DNA from: an uncultured Clostridia bacterium
GTDB taxonomy: Bacteria; Bacillota; Clostridia; Christensenellales; Aristaeellaceae
Reading direction: 5' to 3'
Length of the DNA stretch: 18,068 nucleotides
Assembly: GCA_946534455.1 (NCBI GenBank)
Contig: CAMNCR010000173.1
Coordinates: 1 to 18,068, forward strand
A program made the translations under genes and the position numbers. This document shows, one piece after another, positions 1-7,024 of the stretch; position 1 is the stretch's first letter, and each line of letters starts with the position of its first letter. The notes under the pieces were generated by a model. The model was not told where the DNA came from. It did not search any database and was given only the letters and a program-made list of their open reading frames with translations.

Positions 1-695
1 ACGGCAGCAGGCTCCTCCGGAACCTCCGCGGGCTTCTCCTCCGGGGCCGGCTCCTCCGGCATGGCCTGCACATGAGCCTCCGGCTCCGGCAGCGGCATTT
101 TCTCCGGTTCATGCAAAAGCGGCTTGGCCGTGGGCGGCGCGATGCTGAAAACGGCGTCCTGCGCGTCCTCGCCCGTGGCCTCGATCTGAACGCGCACGCC
201 CTTGACCTCCACGCCGCTGCAGGCGGTCACATACTGCTTGATCTGCCGCTGCAGCGCCTCGATGGTCAGCGGAATGCTGATGCCGCCCGCCACATCGCCC
301 CGGATTTTCACCAGCAGACCCTCCCGCTGGTTCTCCAGGGACACCTCCTGGGACTTCACCTCCGGATGCTGCTCCAGGCAGCGGTCCACCATGCGCATGA
401 GCGCCTTCATGGAGATGGAAAGATCGCCGTTTTCCGTCTTCTGCGTCACAAAACGGTCCTTCCGCCTCCGGTGACGGAACAGCACCGCCAGGCAGTATCC
501 GCCCAGCAGCAGAAGCAGCACAGCCGCCGTAATCAGGAGCAGCCGCCTGCCCAGCGAATCGCTGCTGACGACGCGGGTCGCGAACCCGGCGACGTCCACC
601 TGAAACACGACCTGCGCCACGAGCGCGGCCGCGGAGGCGATCAGCAGCAGGCCCGCCAGCGCCACCAGAATCCGGTCCAGAATGCGTATTTTCAT
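1..695 (-). CDS. amaP: AmaP-like alkaline-shock membrane anchor protein (partial, cut by left edge)
   Basis: The frame is open from an ATG at 695 to the window edge, giving 231 codons without a stop, so the C-terminus is missing. A ribosome binding site AGGAGG lies about 8 bases before the ATG. Two hydrophobic segments (about residues 9-31 and 52-73) are joined by a short loop and followed by a basic stretch rich in Arg/Lys, then a soluble domain with MKALMRMV near residue 98. This two-helix anchor plus small beta/alpha domain is the AmaP layout; AmaP holds Asp23 at the membrane in Gram-positive bacteria. The neighbour is an Asp23 gene, which supports the call. From about residue 195 the protein becomes Pro/Glu/Ala rich, an extension that short AmaP proteins lack. 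Family assignment is from pattern recognition, not from a search. Confidence 0.8.
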   Translation of the reverse strand, partial: MKIRILDRILVALAGLLLIASAAALVAQVVFQVDVAGFATRVVSSDSLGRRLLLITAAVLLLLLGGYCLAVLFRHRRRKDRFVTQKTENGDLSISMKALMRMVDRCLEQHPEVKSQEVSLENQREGLLVKIRGDVAGGISIPLTIEALQRQIKQYVTACSGVEVKGVRVQIEATGEDAQDAVFSIAPPTAKPLLHEPEKMPLPEPEAHVQAMPEEPAPEEKPAEVPEEPAA

Positions 696-806
696 ATGTG
701 TCCCTCCTCACGGCCTGTCCGCCGGGCCTCCGGCCGACCGCCGTCCTCCTCGTCCTTTCCCGCGGCTGAGCCCCGGGCGATCCGTTTCATTCGTAAGGAT
801 ACATAT

Positions 807-842
807 GCGGAAAGACAGAGGAACCTTCCCCTGTCCTTTCGC
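807..842 (-). repeat. Long imperfect hairpin between asp23 and amaP
   Basis: The two arms 807-818 and 831-842 pair over about 12 bases with one G-U pair and one mismatch, and the inside (819-830) can extend the stem further. It starts seven bases beyond the asp23 stop codon. There is no T-run after it on the minus strand, so it is not a standard intrinsic terminator. It may protect the upstream mRNA from 3' decay or lower amaP expression relative to asp23. The rest of the 152-base gap up to amaP holds only GC-rich sequence and the amaP ribosome binding site. Confidence 0.5.
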
Positions 843-848
843 TCAGTC

Positions 849-1460
849 TCAGTTTTCGTTTTCCGGGGCGGTTTCCGGCATCTCCTCCGCCTGAGGCGTC
901 TCCGCCGGAGCTGCGGCCTCCTCCCCGTCCGCCGCGCTCTTCGGCTCCTCCTGCGGCGCTTCGGCCGGCTTTTCCCCGGTCACCGGGCCGGACTTCCCGC
1001 CGGGAGCCAGGTCGCCCGCCTCCAGGTTCGCGCTCTTCGCGCCCGCCTGCAGGGCGTTGTTTTCCTTTTCGAAGCTGACGCTCTGTACGTGCACATCCAC
1101 CCGCACCACGTGCAGCCCGGTCATGGACTCGATGGCCTTGCGCACGTTTTCCTGCGCATCCATCGCGGCGCGCTGAATGGGCGTTCCGTATTCCACGATC
1201 ACATACAGATCCACGGAGGCTTCCTCCGTCCCGATCTCCACCTTCACGCCGCGGGTCACGTTCCGGTTCTTGCTCAGCAGGCTCCCGTTCACCGCGCACA
1301 TGCCCGCAATGCCCTCCACCTCGCTGGCCGCCAGGCCCGCGATGATTGCCACCACGTCGTTGGCGTAGGTGATGCTGGAGGACGGCGTCGGATCCAGGTC
1401 CGTCGTCTGCGGCAGGGTGCTGCCGGTCTCTCTGCTGTTTTTCTTCTTGGTGGTCGCCAT
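849..1460 (-). CDS. asp23: Asp23/Gls24 family envelope stress response protein
   Basis: A 203-residue soluble protein. The start at 1460 is chosen because AAGGAGG sits 8 bases before that ATG; an in-frame upstream ATG at 1487 has no such site. The Asp23/Gls24 core spans about residues 28-134, with the typical ITYANDVVAIIAGLAASEVEGIAG opening (shown here only as ANDVVAIIAGLAASEVEG), a beta strand VDLYVIVEYGTPI and the closing VRVDVHVQSVSF. Family members coat the inner face of the membrane through AmaP, which is the next gene downstream. The last 65 residues (about 138-203) are a low-complexity Glu/Pro/Ala tail not needed for the fold. The gap to aspS upstream is only 39 bases with no promoter or terminator visible, so it is probably read from the hisS promoter. 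Confidence 0.9.
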   Translation of the reverse strand: MATTKKKNSRETGSTLPQTTDLDPTPSSSITYANDVVAIIAGLAASEVEGIAGMCAVNGSLLSKNRNVTRGVKVEIGTEEASVDLYVIVEYGTPIQRAAMDAQENVRKAIESMTGLHVVRVDVHVQSVSFEKENNALQAGAKSANLEAGDLAPGGKSGPVTGEKPAEAPQEEPKSAADGEEAAAPAETPQAEEMPETAPENEN

Positions 1461-1499
1461 GGTATGATCCTCCTTGGGCGTTTTCACATCGGAATTATA

Positions 1500-3317
1500 T
1501 CAGATTGCGTCAGGGTTGACAACGTCCGCTTTCTCCTCCAGCCCGGTCACGGCAATATGCAGCTCCTCCAGCTGGCGCGGCTCTACCTCTCCCGGCGCGC
1601 CCATCATGACATCCTGCGCGTTCTTGTTCATCGGGAAGGCAATCACCTCCCGGATCGATTCCTCGCCGGCCAGCAGCATGACCATCCGGTCCACGCCCGG
1701 GGCGATGCCGGCGTGCGGCGGTGCTCCGTAGCAGAAGGCGTTATACATCGCGGGGAATTTGGCCTTGACATCCTCCTCGCCCAGCCGGACCAGCTCAAAG
1801 GCCTTGATCATGATCTCCGGATCGTGATTCCGCACCGCGCCGGAGGAAAGCTCCACCCCGTTGCACACCAGGTCATACTGATAGGCCATGATCTCCAGGG
1901 GATCCATTTCGCCCCGTTCCGCCTTCAGCAGGGTTTCCAGCCCGCCGTTGGGCATGGAGAAGGGATTATGGCAGAATTCCAGCTCGCCGCTCTCCTCGCC
2001 GATCTCATACATCGGGAAGTCCACGATCCAGCAGAAGGCGTACTGCTCCTTCTTCATATGCTGCGGGCACAGCTCGCCCAGCTTCTTGATCAGGACGCCC
2101 GCCGTTTTCTGGGCCGCGGTGATTTTCCCGGCGGACAGCGCCACGAAATCTCCCGCCTCCAGGCCCAGACCTTCGATGATCTGCTCCCGGTCGCTCTGCA
2201 GGAACTTGGCGATGCCCCCCACGATCTCCCCCTTGTCATCCAGGCGGAACCAGTAGGGCTTGCTCCCGCTGACAACCTCCACATCCGCGCAGAGCTGATC
2301 AATCTGCTTGCGCGTGGCGGTAAAGCCGGAAACCCGCACAGCCTTCACCACGTTCCCCTCGAAGGGGCCGAAGCCGCAGCCGCCCAGCAGGGCCGTCGCG
2401 TCCTGCGCGGTCAGGTCGATGCGCAGGTCGGGCTTGTCGCTGCCGTATACCTCCATGGCCTCCCGGTAGGGAATGCGGCGGAACGGCGCCTTGGAAGCCA
2501 CGTTCCAGGTGCCGTATTTGGCAAAGACAGGCGGCAGCACATCCTCCAGGATGGCAAACACATCCTCCTGCGTGGCGAAGGCCATTTCCATATCCAGCTG
2601 ATAGAACTCGCCGGGGCTCCTGTCGCCGCGGGCATCCTCGTCCCGGAAGCAGGGCGCGATCTGGAAATACCGGTCAAAGCCGCTGGCCATCAGCAGCTGC
2701 TTGAACTGCTGGGGCGCCTGGGGCAGGGCATAGAATTTGCCGGGATGCTTTCTGGCGGGCACCAGGTAATCCCGCGCCCCCTCCGGGGAGGAAGCGGTCA
2801 GAATCGGCGTGGTGATTTCCAGAAAACCGTGCTCGTTCATCGCCTGGCGCAGCGCCGCCACCACGTTGCAGCGGAGAATGATGTTCCGCTTCACCTCGGG
2901 GTTCCGCAGATCCAGATAGCGGTACTTCAGCCGGAGGCTCTCGTCCGCCTCCCGGCTCCGGTTGATCTGGAAGGGCAGCGCGTTATAGAGGCACTTGCCC
3001 AGCACCTCCACCTTTTTCGGCACCACTTCGATATCGCCGGTGGGAATCTTCGCGTTCTTGTTGGCCCGCTCGCGAACCTCCCCCGTGACGGAGACGACGC
3101 TTTCCTTATTCAGGCTCCGGAAGACGTTCAGCACCGCCTCCTCCTCCGCGACCACCTGCGTCACGCCGTAGTGATCCCGCAGAATCACGAAGGCCAGGTT
3201 GCCGCTGACCTCGCGGATATTGTCAATCCAGCCGCTCAGCTGAACCTCCCGGCCCGCGTCCGCCAGCCGGAGCTCGTTACAGGTATGTGTTCTGTGCTGC
3301 ATTGTTCTCACGCTCAC
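1500..3317 (-). CDS. aspS: Aspartyl-tRNA synthetase
   Basis: Class II synthetase of 605 residues that charges tRNA with aspartate in the cytoplasm. An N-terminal OB-fold anticodon-binding domain (about 20-110) is followed by motif 2 FRDEDARGDRSPGEFYQLD near residue 224, an inserted GAD-type domain (about 300-415) and motif 3 GIAPGVDRMVML near 537. The GTG start at 3317 overlaps the hisS stop (GTGA), which suggests translational coupling; an ATG at 3302 is an alternative that would remove five residues and fits the usual N-terminus well. The motif HNPFSMP at about residue 450 and the SPGEFYQLD form of motif 2 resemble, from memory, alphaproteobacterial enzymes more than the HHPFT form of Escherichia coli and Bacillus. 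Whether it is non-discriminating, also charging tRNA-Asn, cannot be decided here. Confidence 0.96.
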   Translation of the reverse strand: MSVRTMQHRTHTCNELRLADAGREVQLSGWIDNIREVSGNLAFVILRDHYGVTQVVAEEEAVLNVFRSLNKESVVSVTGEVRERANKNAKIPTGDIEVVPKKVEVLGKCLYNALPFQINRSREADESLRLKYRYLDLRNPEVKRNIILRCNVVAALRQAMNEHGFLEITTPILTASSPEGARDYLVPARKHPGKFYALPQAPQQFKQLLMASGFDRYFQIAPCFRDEDARGDRSPGEFYQLDMEMAFATQEDVFAILEDVLPPVFAKYGTWNVASKAPFRRIPYREAMEVYGSDKPDLRIDLTAQDATALLGGCGFGPFEGNVVKAVRVSGFTATRKQIDQLCADVEVVSGSKPYWFRLDDKGEIVGGIAKFLQSDREQIIEGLGLEAGDFVALSAGKITAAQKTAGVLIKKLGELCPQHMKKEQYAFCWIVDFPMYEIGEESGELEFCHNPFSMPNGGLETLLKAERGEMDPLEIMAYQYDLVCNGVELSSGAVRNHDPEIMIKAFELVRLGEEDVKAKFPAMYNAFCYGAPPHAGIAPGVDRMVMLLAGEESIREVIAFPMNKNAQDVMMGAPGEVEPRQLEELHIAVTGLEEKADVVNPDAI

Positions 3318-4600
3318 TTTCCCTCGGGCACTGTCTCGTCCCGTGTCAGACCGCGGATGACATCGGCGGCCTCCGACCAGAGCACCGTCCGCTCCTCGCC
3401 CGTGCTCATCTGCTTCAGGCGCGCCGCGCCGGAGGCGGCTTCATCGTCGCCGATGGTGGCCGTCCAGGGAGCGCCCGTCTTGTTGGCATATTTGAACTGC
3501 GCCTTCAGGCTGCGGCCGCAGTGATCCATGTCGGCCCGGAGCCCCGCCCGGCGCAGGCTCTGAACCAGCTCAAAGGCATGCTGCCGGTTTTCGCCCATAT
3601 AGGTGACAAAGACGTCATACCAGCCCGGCTCCGGAATGGAGACGCCTTCGGCGTCCAGCAGCATCAGCACCCGCTCCAGCCCCATGCCGAAGCCCACCGC
3701 CGGCAGATCGGGCCCGCCCAGCTGCTCCACAAGGTGATCGTACCGGCCGCCGCCGCAGACCGTCAGATTGCCGTCCTTCGTCCGGGTGATCAGCTCGAAC
3801 ACGGTTTTTGTATAGTAATCCAGCCCGCGGACGATTCGGGGATTCACCGCAAAGGGAATCCCGGCGCCGCGCAGGCAGGTCTGCAGCTGCTCAAAGTGCT
3901 CCCGGCATTCATCGCAGAGCATGTCCAGCATGCTGGGTGCGTCCTTGGTCAGGGCCTGGCACTGCTTTTCCTTGCAGTCCAGCGCGCGCAGCGGGTTCCG
4001 GTCAAAGCGCTCCTTGCAGGTGTCGCACAGGCCGTCGAAGCGGTCCGCCAGATAGCTCTTCAGCCTCTGATGATACAGCGGGCGGCATTTCGGGCAGCCG
4101 ATGCTGTTGATGTTCACGCTCAGATTGCTGATGCCCAGATCGCGGAGCAGGTGGAAGGCCAGCAGGATCAGCTCCGCATCCGCGGTAGCCTCCTTCGCTC
4201 CGAAGCACTCGCAGCCAAACTGATGGTGCTCCCGCAGGCGTCCGCTCTGCGGCGCCTCATAGCGGAAAATCGGCGCGTTCAGATAATACATCTTGCAGGG
4301 CAGCGCGTCCGCGTAGAGGTTGCTTTCCAGAAAGCTCCGCGCCGCGCCCGCCGTGCCTTCCGGCTTCAGCGTGATGGACCGGTCCGCCTTGTCCTTAAAG
4401 GTATACATTTCCTTCTGCACGATATCCGTCGTATCCCCTACGCCGCGCAGAAAAAGCTCAGTATGTTCAAACACCGGCGTCCGAACCTCGCGGTAGCCCG
4501 CCAGCGCGGCGGCCCTGCGCATCTTATCCTCCAGATACTGCCAGCGATAGCTTTCGGCCGGCAGCACGTCCCTGGTTCCCCGGGGGGCCTGTGTCAGCAT
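3314..4600 (-). CDS. hisS: Histidyl-tRNA synthetase
   Basis: A 428-residue class II synthetase that charges tRNA-His. The start at 4600 is chosen because AGGAGG lies 6 bases before this ATG and the protein then opens with MLTQAPRGTRDVLP, the usual HisRS start. Visible signatures are the motif 2 region IFRYEAPQSGRLREHHQFG (about 112-129), the histidine-specific RGLDYYTKTVFE (about 258) and GGGRYD (about 283). The insertion domain has four Cys pairs (near 169/172, 192/195, 209/214 and 229/232), a pattern common in Clostridia and possibly metal binding. It is the first gene of the operon; its stop overlaps the start of aspS by four bases. A strong promoter lies about 40 bases upstream, leaving no space for a T-box leader. 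Confidence 0.97.
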   Translation of the reverse strand: MLTQAPRGTRDVLPAESYRWQYLEDKMRRAAALAGYREVRTPVFEHTELFLRGVGDTTDIVQKEMYTFKDKADRSITLKPEGTAGAARSFLESNLYADALPCKMYYLNAPIFRYEAPQSGRLREHHQFGCECFGAKEATADAELILLAFHLLRDLGISNLSVNINSIGCPKCRPLYHQRLKSYLADRFDGLCDTCKERFDRNPLRALDCKEKQCQALTKDAPSMLDMLCDECREHFEQLQTCLRGAGIPFAVNPRIVRGLDYYTKTVFELITRTKDGNLTVCGGGRYDHLVEQLGGPDLPAVGFGMGLERVLMLLDAEGVSIPEPGWYDVFVTYMGENRQHAFELVQSLRRAGLRADMDHCGRSLKAQFKYANKTGAPWTATIGDDEAASGAARLKQMSTGEERTVLWSEAADVIRGLTRDETVPEGK

Positions 4601-4642
4601 ACGCATCCTCCTCTTCATCCAGTACTTGCTGTACAAAGGAAG

Positions 4643-4670
4643 AGTATAGCATATTTTCCCCCGCGGTCAA
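4643..4670 (-). promoter_or_regulatory. Promoter of the hisS-aspS-asp23-amaP operon
   Basis: On the minus strand TTGACC (4665-4670) and TATACT (4643-4648) are separated by 16 bases, close to the vegetative sigma consensus. Transcription would begin about 36 bases before the hisS start codon. It sits only 25-50 bases beyond the stop codon of the preceding minus-strand gene. Confidence 0.8.
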
Positions 4671-4695
4671 AGACCCTTCCGGAAAAAAAGAAATG

Positions 4696-5691
4696 TTACC
4701 AGCTGTGTTTGGCCGCCTGCTTGACGCAGTTCTGGTGCATGCTGTCCACCTTGCCGGATCCGTGGGTTTTGCTCTTATAAAAATGGATGCAGAAATGTCC
4801 GTCAAAATTGTTTTTGCTGATGGTGGAGGTGCCGTGGGGCATCCCGTTCATGCTGGCCGCGTAGACATGGCCGTTGTAGCGCACCAGCACCGCGCGCCTG
4901 CGCCAGCTCCAGTGTCCGTAGATGCTCTTCATGATCTTCGTATCGCTGGCCGTCAGCGGCTCGCAGTCCATATGGTTGGCACCGGTCCAGCGCTTCACCG
5001 TGAAAACCTTGCCCGTCTTGATATCCTTCACCTTGAAGGTGGCGTGATGCGGAATCAGATTGGAGCCGCCGCTGAACCAGTTGGGCATTTCGGTGCCGCT
5101 GGCGGTGGAACCGGAATCGCTGCCCGCCGCGTCCGACGCGGTCGCCTTCTTCGCGCTGGAGCTTTTCAGCTTCTCCAGCGTTTTTTTGTTCACGGTCCCG
5201 TTGGCTGTCAGTCCGTTGCGCTTCTGGAAATTTTTGACGGCCTTCTTCGTGCCGTTGCCGTAATCGCCGTCGATGGAGCCGGTATAATAGCCCAGCTTCT
5301 TCAGGCGCTTCTGAACCGTTTTCACCGCGTCGCCGCTGTCTCCCGGCTTGCAGGTGCCGTCCGAGGAGGACGAGCTCTTCTTGTCCGAAGAGGAGGATTT
5401 GGAGGAAGACGAGGAGGACGAGGAGGACGAGCTTCCGACCTTGATATATTTTTTATAGACATAGCCCGTCTTTCCGCCCGCGCTGACCTTGTACCAGCTT
5501 CCCTTGGAATCCTTGATGGTCACCGTCGCGCCCTTTTTCAGCACGCTGACGACCTTGCTGTCCGAATCCGCCGCCTTGCGCATGTTCAGCGCGCTGGCGG
5601 TCACCGTGCCCGTCTTGGCCAGCGCGGCGCACAGCGGCAGCAGGCAGAGAAGGAGCAGAACCATGAACCCGACGCGAAGCTTTCGGTTCAT
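4696..5691 (-). CDS. Secreted SH3 / peptidoglycan-binding protein with unusual His/Cys C-terminal domain
   Basis: A 331-residue exported protein. The start at 5691 has AGGAGG 8 bases upstream. A signal peptide (MNRKLRVGFMVLLLLCLLPL, cleavage near residue 25) precedes an SH3-like domain (about 27-84, with ALNMRKAAD and GWYKV-like GSWYKV). Next is a Ser-rich hinge (about 87-110), a PG_binding_1 domain (about 117-176, with LKKLGYYTGSIDGDYG) and a second Ser/Thr/Ala linker. The C-terminal domain (about 212-327) carries HMD, WSWRRRAV, MNGMPHG and GHFCIHF. I recall similar sequences in other Gram-positive cell-wall proteins but cannot give the family a name. The first two modules indicate cell-wall attachment; the last looks enzymatic because of its conserved-looking His and Cys residues, which is inference. 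It has its own consensus promoter and is divergent from rplJ. Confidence 0.85.
   Translation of the reverse strand: MNRKLRVGFMVLLLLCLLPLCAALAKTGTVTASALNMRKAADSDSKVVSVLKKGATVTIKDSKGSWYKVSAGGKTGYVYKKYIKVGSSSSSSSSSSSKSSSSDKKSSSSSDGTCKPGDSGDAVKTVQKRLKKLGYYTGSIDGDYGNGTKKAVKNFQKRNGLTANGTVNKKTLEKLKSSSAKKATASDAAGSDSGSTASGTEMPNWFSGGSNLIPHHATFKVKDIKTGKVFTVKRWTGANHMDCEPLTASDTKIMKSIYGHWSWRRRAVLVRYNGHVYAASMNGMPHGTSTISKNNFDGHFCIHFYKSKTHGSGKVDSMHQNCVKQAAKHSW
5362..5433 (-). repeat. Serine-codon repeat tract encoding a flexible hinge
   Basis: A low-complexity run of TCC/TCG/TCT serine codons, seen on the plus strand as repeated GAGGAC and GAGGAA units, encodes residues about 87-110 of the cell-wall protein. 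Apart from one Lys-Asp-Lys-Lys interruption and a single Lys it is all serine. Such tracts change length by slippage, so the hinge may vary between strains. Confidence 0.8.
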
Positions 5692-5724
5692 CGTTCTCCC
5701 CTCCTTTTCTGACAATTCAGTGTC

Positions 5725-5753
5725 ATTTTATTTCTATTTTGTTAAGATGTCAA
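5725..5753 (-). promoter_or_regulatory. Consensus promoter of the SH3/peptidoglycan-binding gene
   Basis: On the minus strand TTGACA (5748-5753) is followed after exactly 17 bases by TAAAAT (5725-5730). The region is much more AT-rich than the surrounding genes. Transcription would begin around 5718, giving a leader of under 30 bases. Confidence 0.85.
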
Positions 5754-5852
5754 CTTGTTTGTAATAATTTTAATACGAAAAGTTCAATTTAATACAGATT
5801 TTCGTCATTTTTCGTTTCCGGAGCGCCTCCGGTTTCCCGCGTAAGAAAGCAC

Positions 5853-5881
5853 TTGACACGCGGCCCTCCGTATGATATGAT
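5853..5881 (+). promoter_or_regulatory. Promoter of the rplJ-rplL operon
   Basis: TTGACA (5853-5858) and TATGAT (5876-5881) are 17 bases apart, a near-perfect vegetative promoter. It leads into the L10 leader about 7 bases later. The divergent promoter at 5725-5753 lies about 100 bases away, with no coding sequence between them. Confidence 0.9.
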
Positions 5882-5887
5882 TTCTCC

Positions 5888-6014
5888 CGGTTTTGAGAAA
5901 CCAGTGCCGTAGACAGCCGGTATCGCAAGATGTAAAGGAGCTCGCTCCGCCTGCCGAGGTGTAAGGAGAATGATTCATCACCCTTGCGCCTGCACGCAAG
6001 GGTTTCTTATTTTG
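5888..6014 (+). ncRNA. Ribosomal protein L10 leader
   Basis: This untranslated leader lies between the promoter and rplJ. It contains TAGACAGCCGG (about 5910) and CTGCCGAGGT (5951-5960), the paired elements I recognise from the L10 leader family in Gram-positive bacteria, and ends in a terminator hairpin. In that family the L10 (or L10-L12) protein binds the leader and lowers expression of its own operon. The exact ends are estimated from the promoter and the attenuator. Confidence 0.85.
5981..6013 (+). terminator. Attenuator hairpin at the end of the L10 leader
   Basis: CCCTTGCG (5981-5988) pairs perfectly with CGCAAGGG (5995-6002) around a six-base loop and is followed by TTTCTTATTTT. It is a complete intrinsic terminator placed 26 bases before the rplJ start, so ribosomal stalk expression probably depends on read-through controlled by the leader. 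Confidence 0.85.
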
Positions 6015-6038
6015 AGCCGGATAGGAGGTGCAATTTGC

Positions 6039-6539
6039 ATGAGCGCGAATCTTGAAATGAAGAAGCAGGTTGTTGCTGACATTCTGGAGAAATTCAAATC
6101 CGCGGAGTCCATGGTCATCTGTTCCTACAGTGGTCTGACCGTGGATCAGGTCACCGAGCTTCGCAAGCAGTGCCGTGAGAACAACGTTCACTACTGCGTG
6201 CTGAAGAACCGTCTGGTCGGCCGGGCTCTGAAGGAGCTGAACATCGACTGCCTGGATGATCTTCTGGAAGGGCCGAACGCCTTCGTCTTTGGCGAGAAGG
6301 ACGTGACCGCCGCTCCGAAGATCCTGTCCAGCTTCATTGAAAAGAACAAGCTGACCTCTCTGGAAATCCGCGGTGGCCTGATGGGCACCGAGAAGCTGGA
6401 TGTGGCCGCCATCAAGGAGCTGGCTGCTACCCCGAGCCGCGAAGAGCTGCTGGCCACCCTCGTTGGCTGCCTGCAGTCCCCTGTTTCCGGTCTGGTGGCT
6501 GTGCTGGATCAGATTGCCGAAAAGAAGGAAGCTGCCTGA
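6039..6539 (+). CDS. rplJ: 50S ribosomal protein L10
   Basis: A 166-residue protein that forms the base of the ribosomal stalk and carries the L7/L12 dimers. The start at 6039 has AGGAGG 10 bases upstream; a longer reading frame extends back into the leader and is not believed. The N-terminal rRNA-binding domain shows CSYSGLTVDQVTELRKQ, VLKNRLVGRAL and GPNAFVFGEKD, all typical of L10, and a C-terminal helix (about 145-163) would bind L7/L12. The length matches the usual bacterial size. It is followed after 56 bases by rplL in the conserved stalk operon, and its expression is likely autoregulated through the L10 leader upstream. Confidence 0.98.
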   Translation: MSANLEMKKQVVADILEKFKSAESMVICSYSGLTVDQVTELRKQCRENNVHYCVLKNRLVGRALKELNIDCLDDLLEGPNAFVFGEKDVTAAPKILSSFIEKNKLTSLEIRGGLMGTEKLDVAAIKELAATPSREELLATLVGCLQSPVSGLVAVLDQIAEKKEAA

Positions 6540-6595
6540 GCTTCAGATGGGCGGCCTGACTGCCGCCTGACCGAATCATGATGGAGGAAAGAAAA

Positions 6596-6967
6596 ATGAC
6601 GAATCAGGAAATCATTGAAGCCATTGAGTCCATGACTCTGCTTCAGGTGAAGGAACTTGTGGATGAGCTCAAAGAGAAGTTCGGTGTGACCGGTGCCATC
6701 GCCGTGGCCGGTGCTGCCGCTCCTGGCGCTGCTGCTGCCGCCGAAGAAGAAAAGACCGAGTTCGACGTCGTGCTGAAGGATGCCGGCTCCGAGAAGATCA
6801 AGGTCATCAAGGTTGTGCGCGAAGTCGTGTCCGGCCTGGGCCTGAAGGAAGCCAAGGACATCGTGGAATCCGCTCCCAAGACCATCAAGGAAGCTGTTTC
6901 CAAGGAAGAAGCCGAGAAGATCGCCGAGCAGTTCAAGGCTGTGGGCGCCACCGTCGAAATCAAGTAA
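6596..6967 (+). CDS. rplL: 50S ribosomal protein L7/L12
   Basis: A 123-residue acidic stalk protein that recruits translation factors. The start at 6596 is chosen because GGAGG lies 8 bases before it and the protein then opens MTNQEIIEAIESMTLLQ. The dimerisation domain (about 1-35), an Ala/Gly-rich hinge (about 38-54) and the factor-binding domain (about 56-123, with EKIKVIKVVRE and GLGLKEAKDIVE) are all present and the length is typical. The gap after rplJ holds a small GC hairpin (6550-6567) that could tune the rplJ:rplL ratio, which is speculative. A strong terminator follows 19 bases after the stop. Confidence 0.98.
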   Translation: MTNQEIIEAIESMTLLQVKELVDELKEKFGVTGAIAVAGAAAPGAAAAAEEEKTEFDVVLKDAGSEKIKVIKVVREVVSGLGLKEAKDIVESAPKTIKEAVSKEEAEKIAEQFKAVGATVEIK

Positions 6968-6986
6968 TTTCCGTACGGATTCTCAG

Positions 6987-7024
6987 CCGGCAAACGTGCA
7001 CCGTTTGCCGGTTTCTTGTTTTTT
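6987..7024 (+). terminator. Intrinsic terminator of rplJ-rplL
   Basis: CCGGCAAACG (6987-6996) pairs perfectly with CGTTTGCCGG (7002-7011) around a five-base loop, followed by TTTCTTGTTTTTT. This is the strongest terminator in the window. Its T-run doubles as the probable -35 region of the next gene. Confidence 0.95.

Noticed and set aside
109..711. Minus-strand 200-codon frame overlapping amaP
   Set aside because: It is a shifted frame with Gly/Arg/Ala-rich nonsense composition; the frame from 695 gives a sensible two-helix membrane protein and a good ribosome binding site.
72..3524. Plus-strand open frame of 1150 codons opposite amaP, asp23 and aspS
   Set aside because: It is antisense to well-recognised genes, has low-complexity Arg/His/Gln/Leu-rich composition and no ribosome binding site. 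Long antisense frames are expected in GC-rich DNA.
4601..4642. T-box riboswitch before hisS
   Set aside because: The promoter leaves a leader of only about 36 bases, too short for a T-box.
3287..4780. Plus-strand frame of 497 codons opposite hisS
   Set aside because: It is antisense to HisRS, with no start signal and no recognisable domain.
5362..5433. CRISPR-like short repeats
   Set aside because: The repeat is a serine codon tract inside a coding frame with no spacers.
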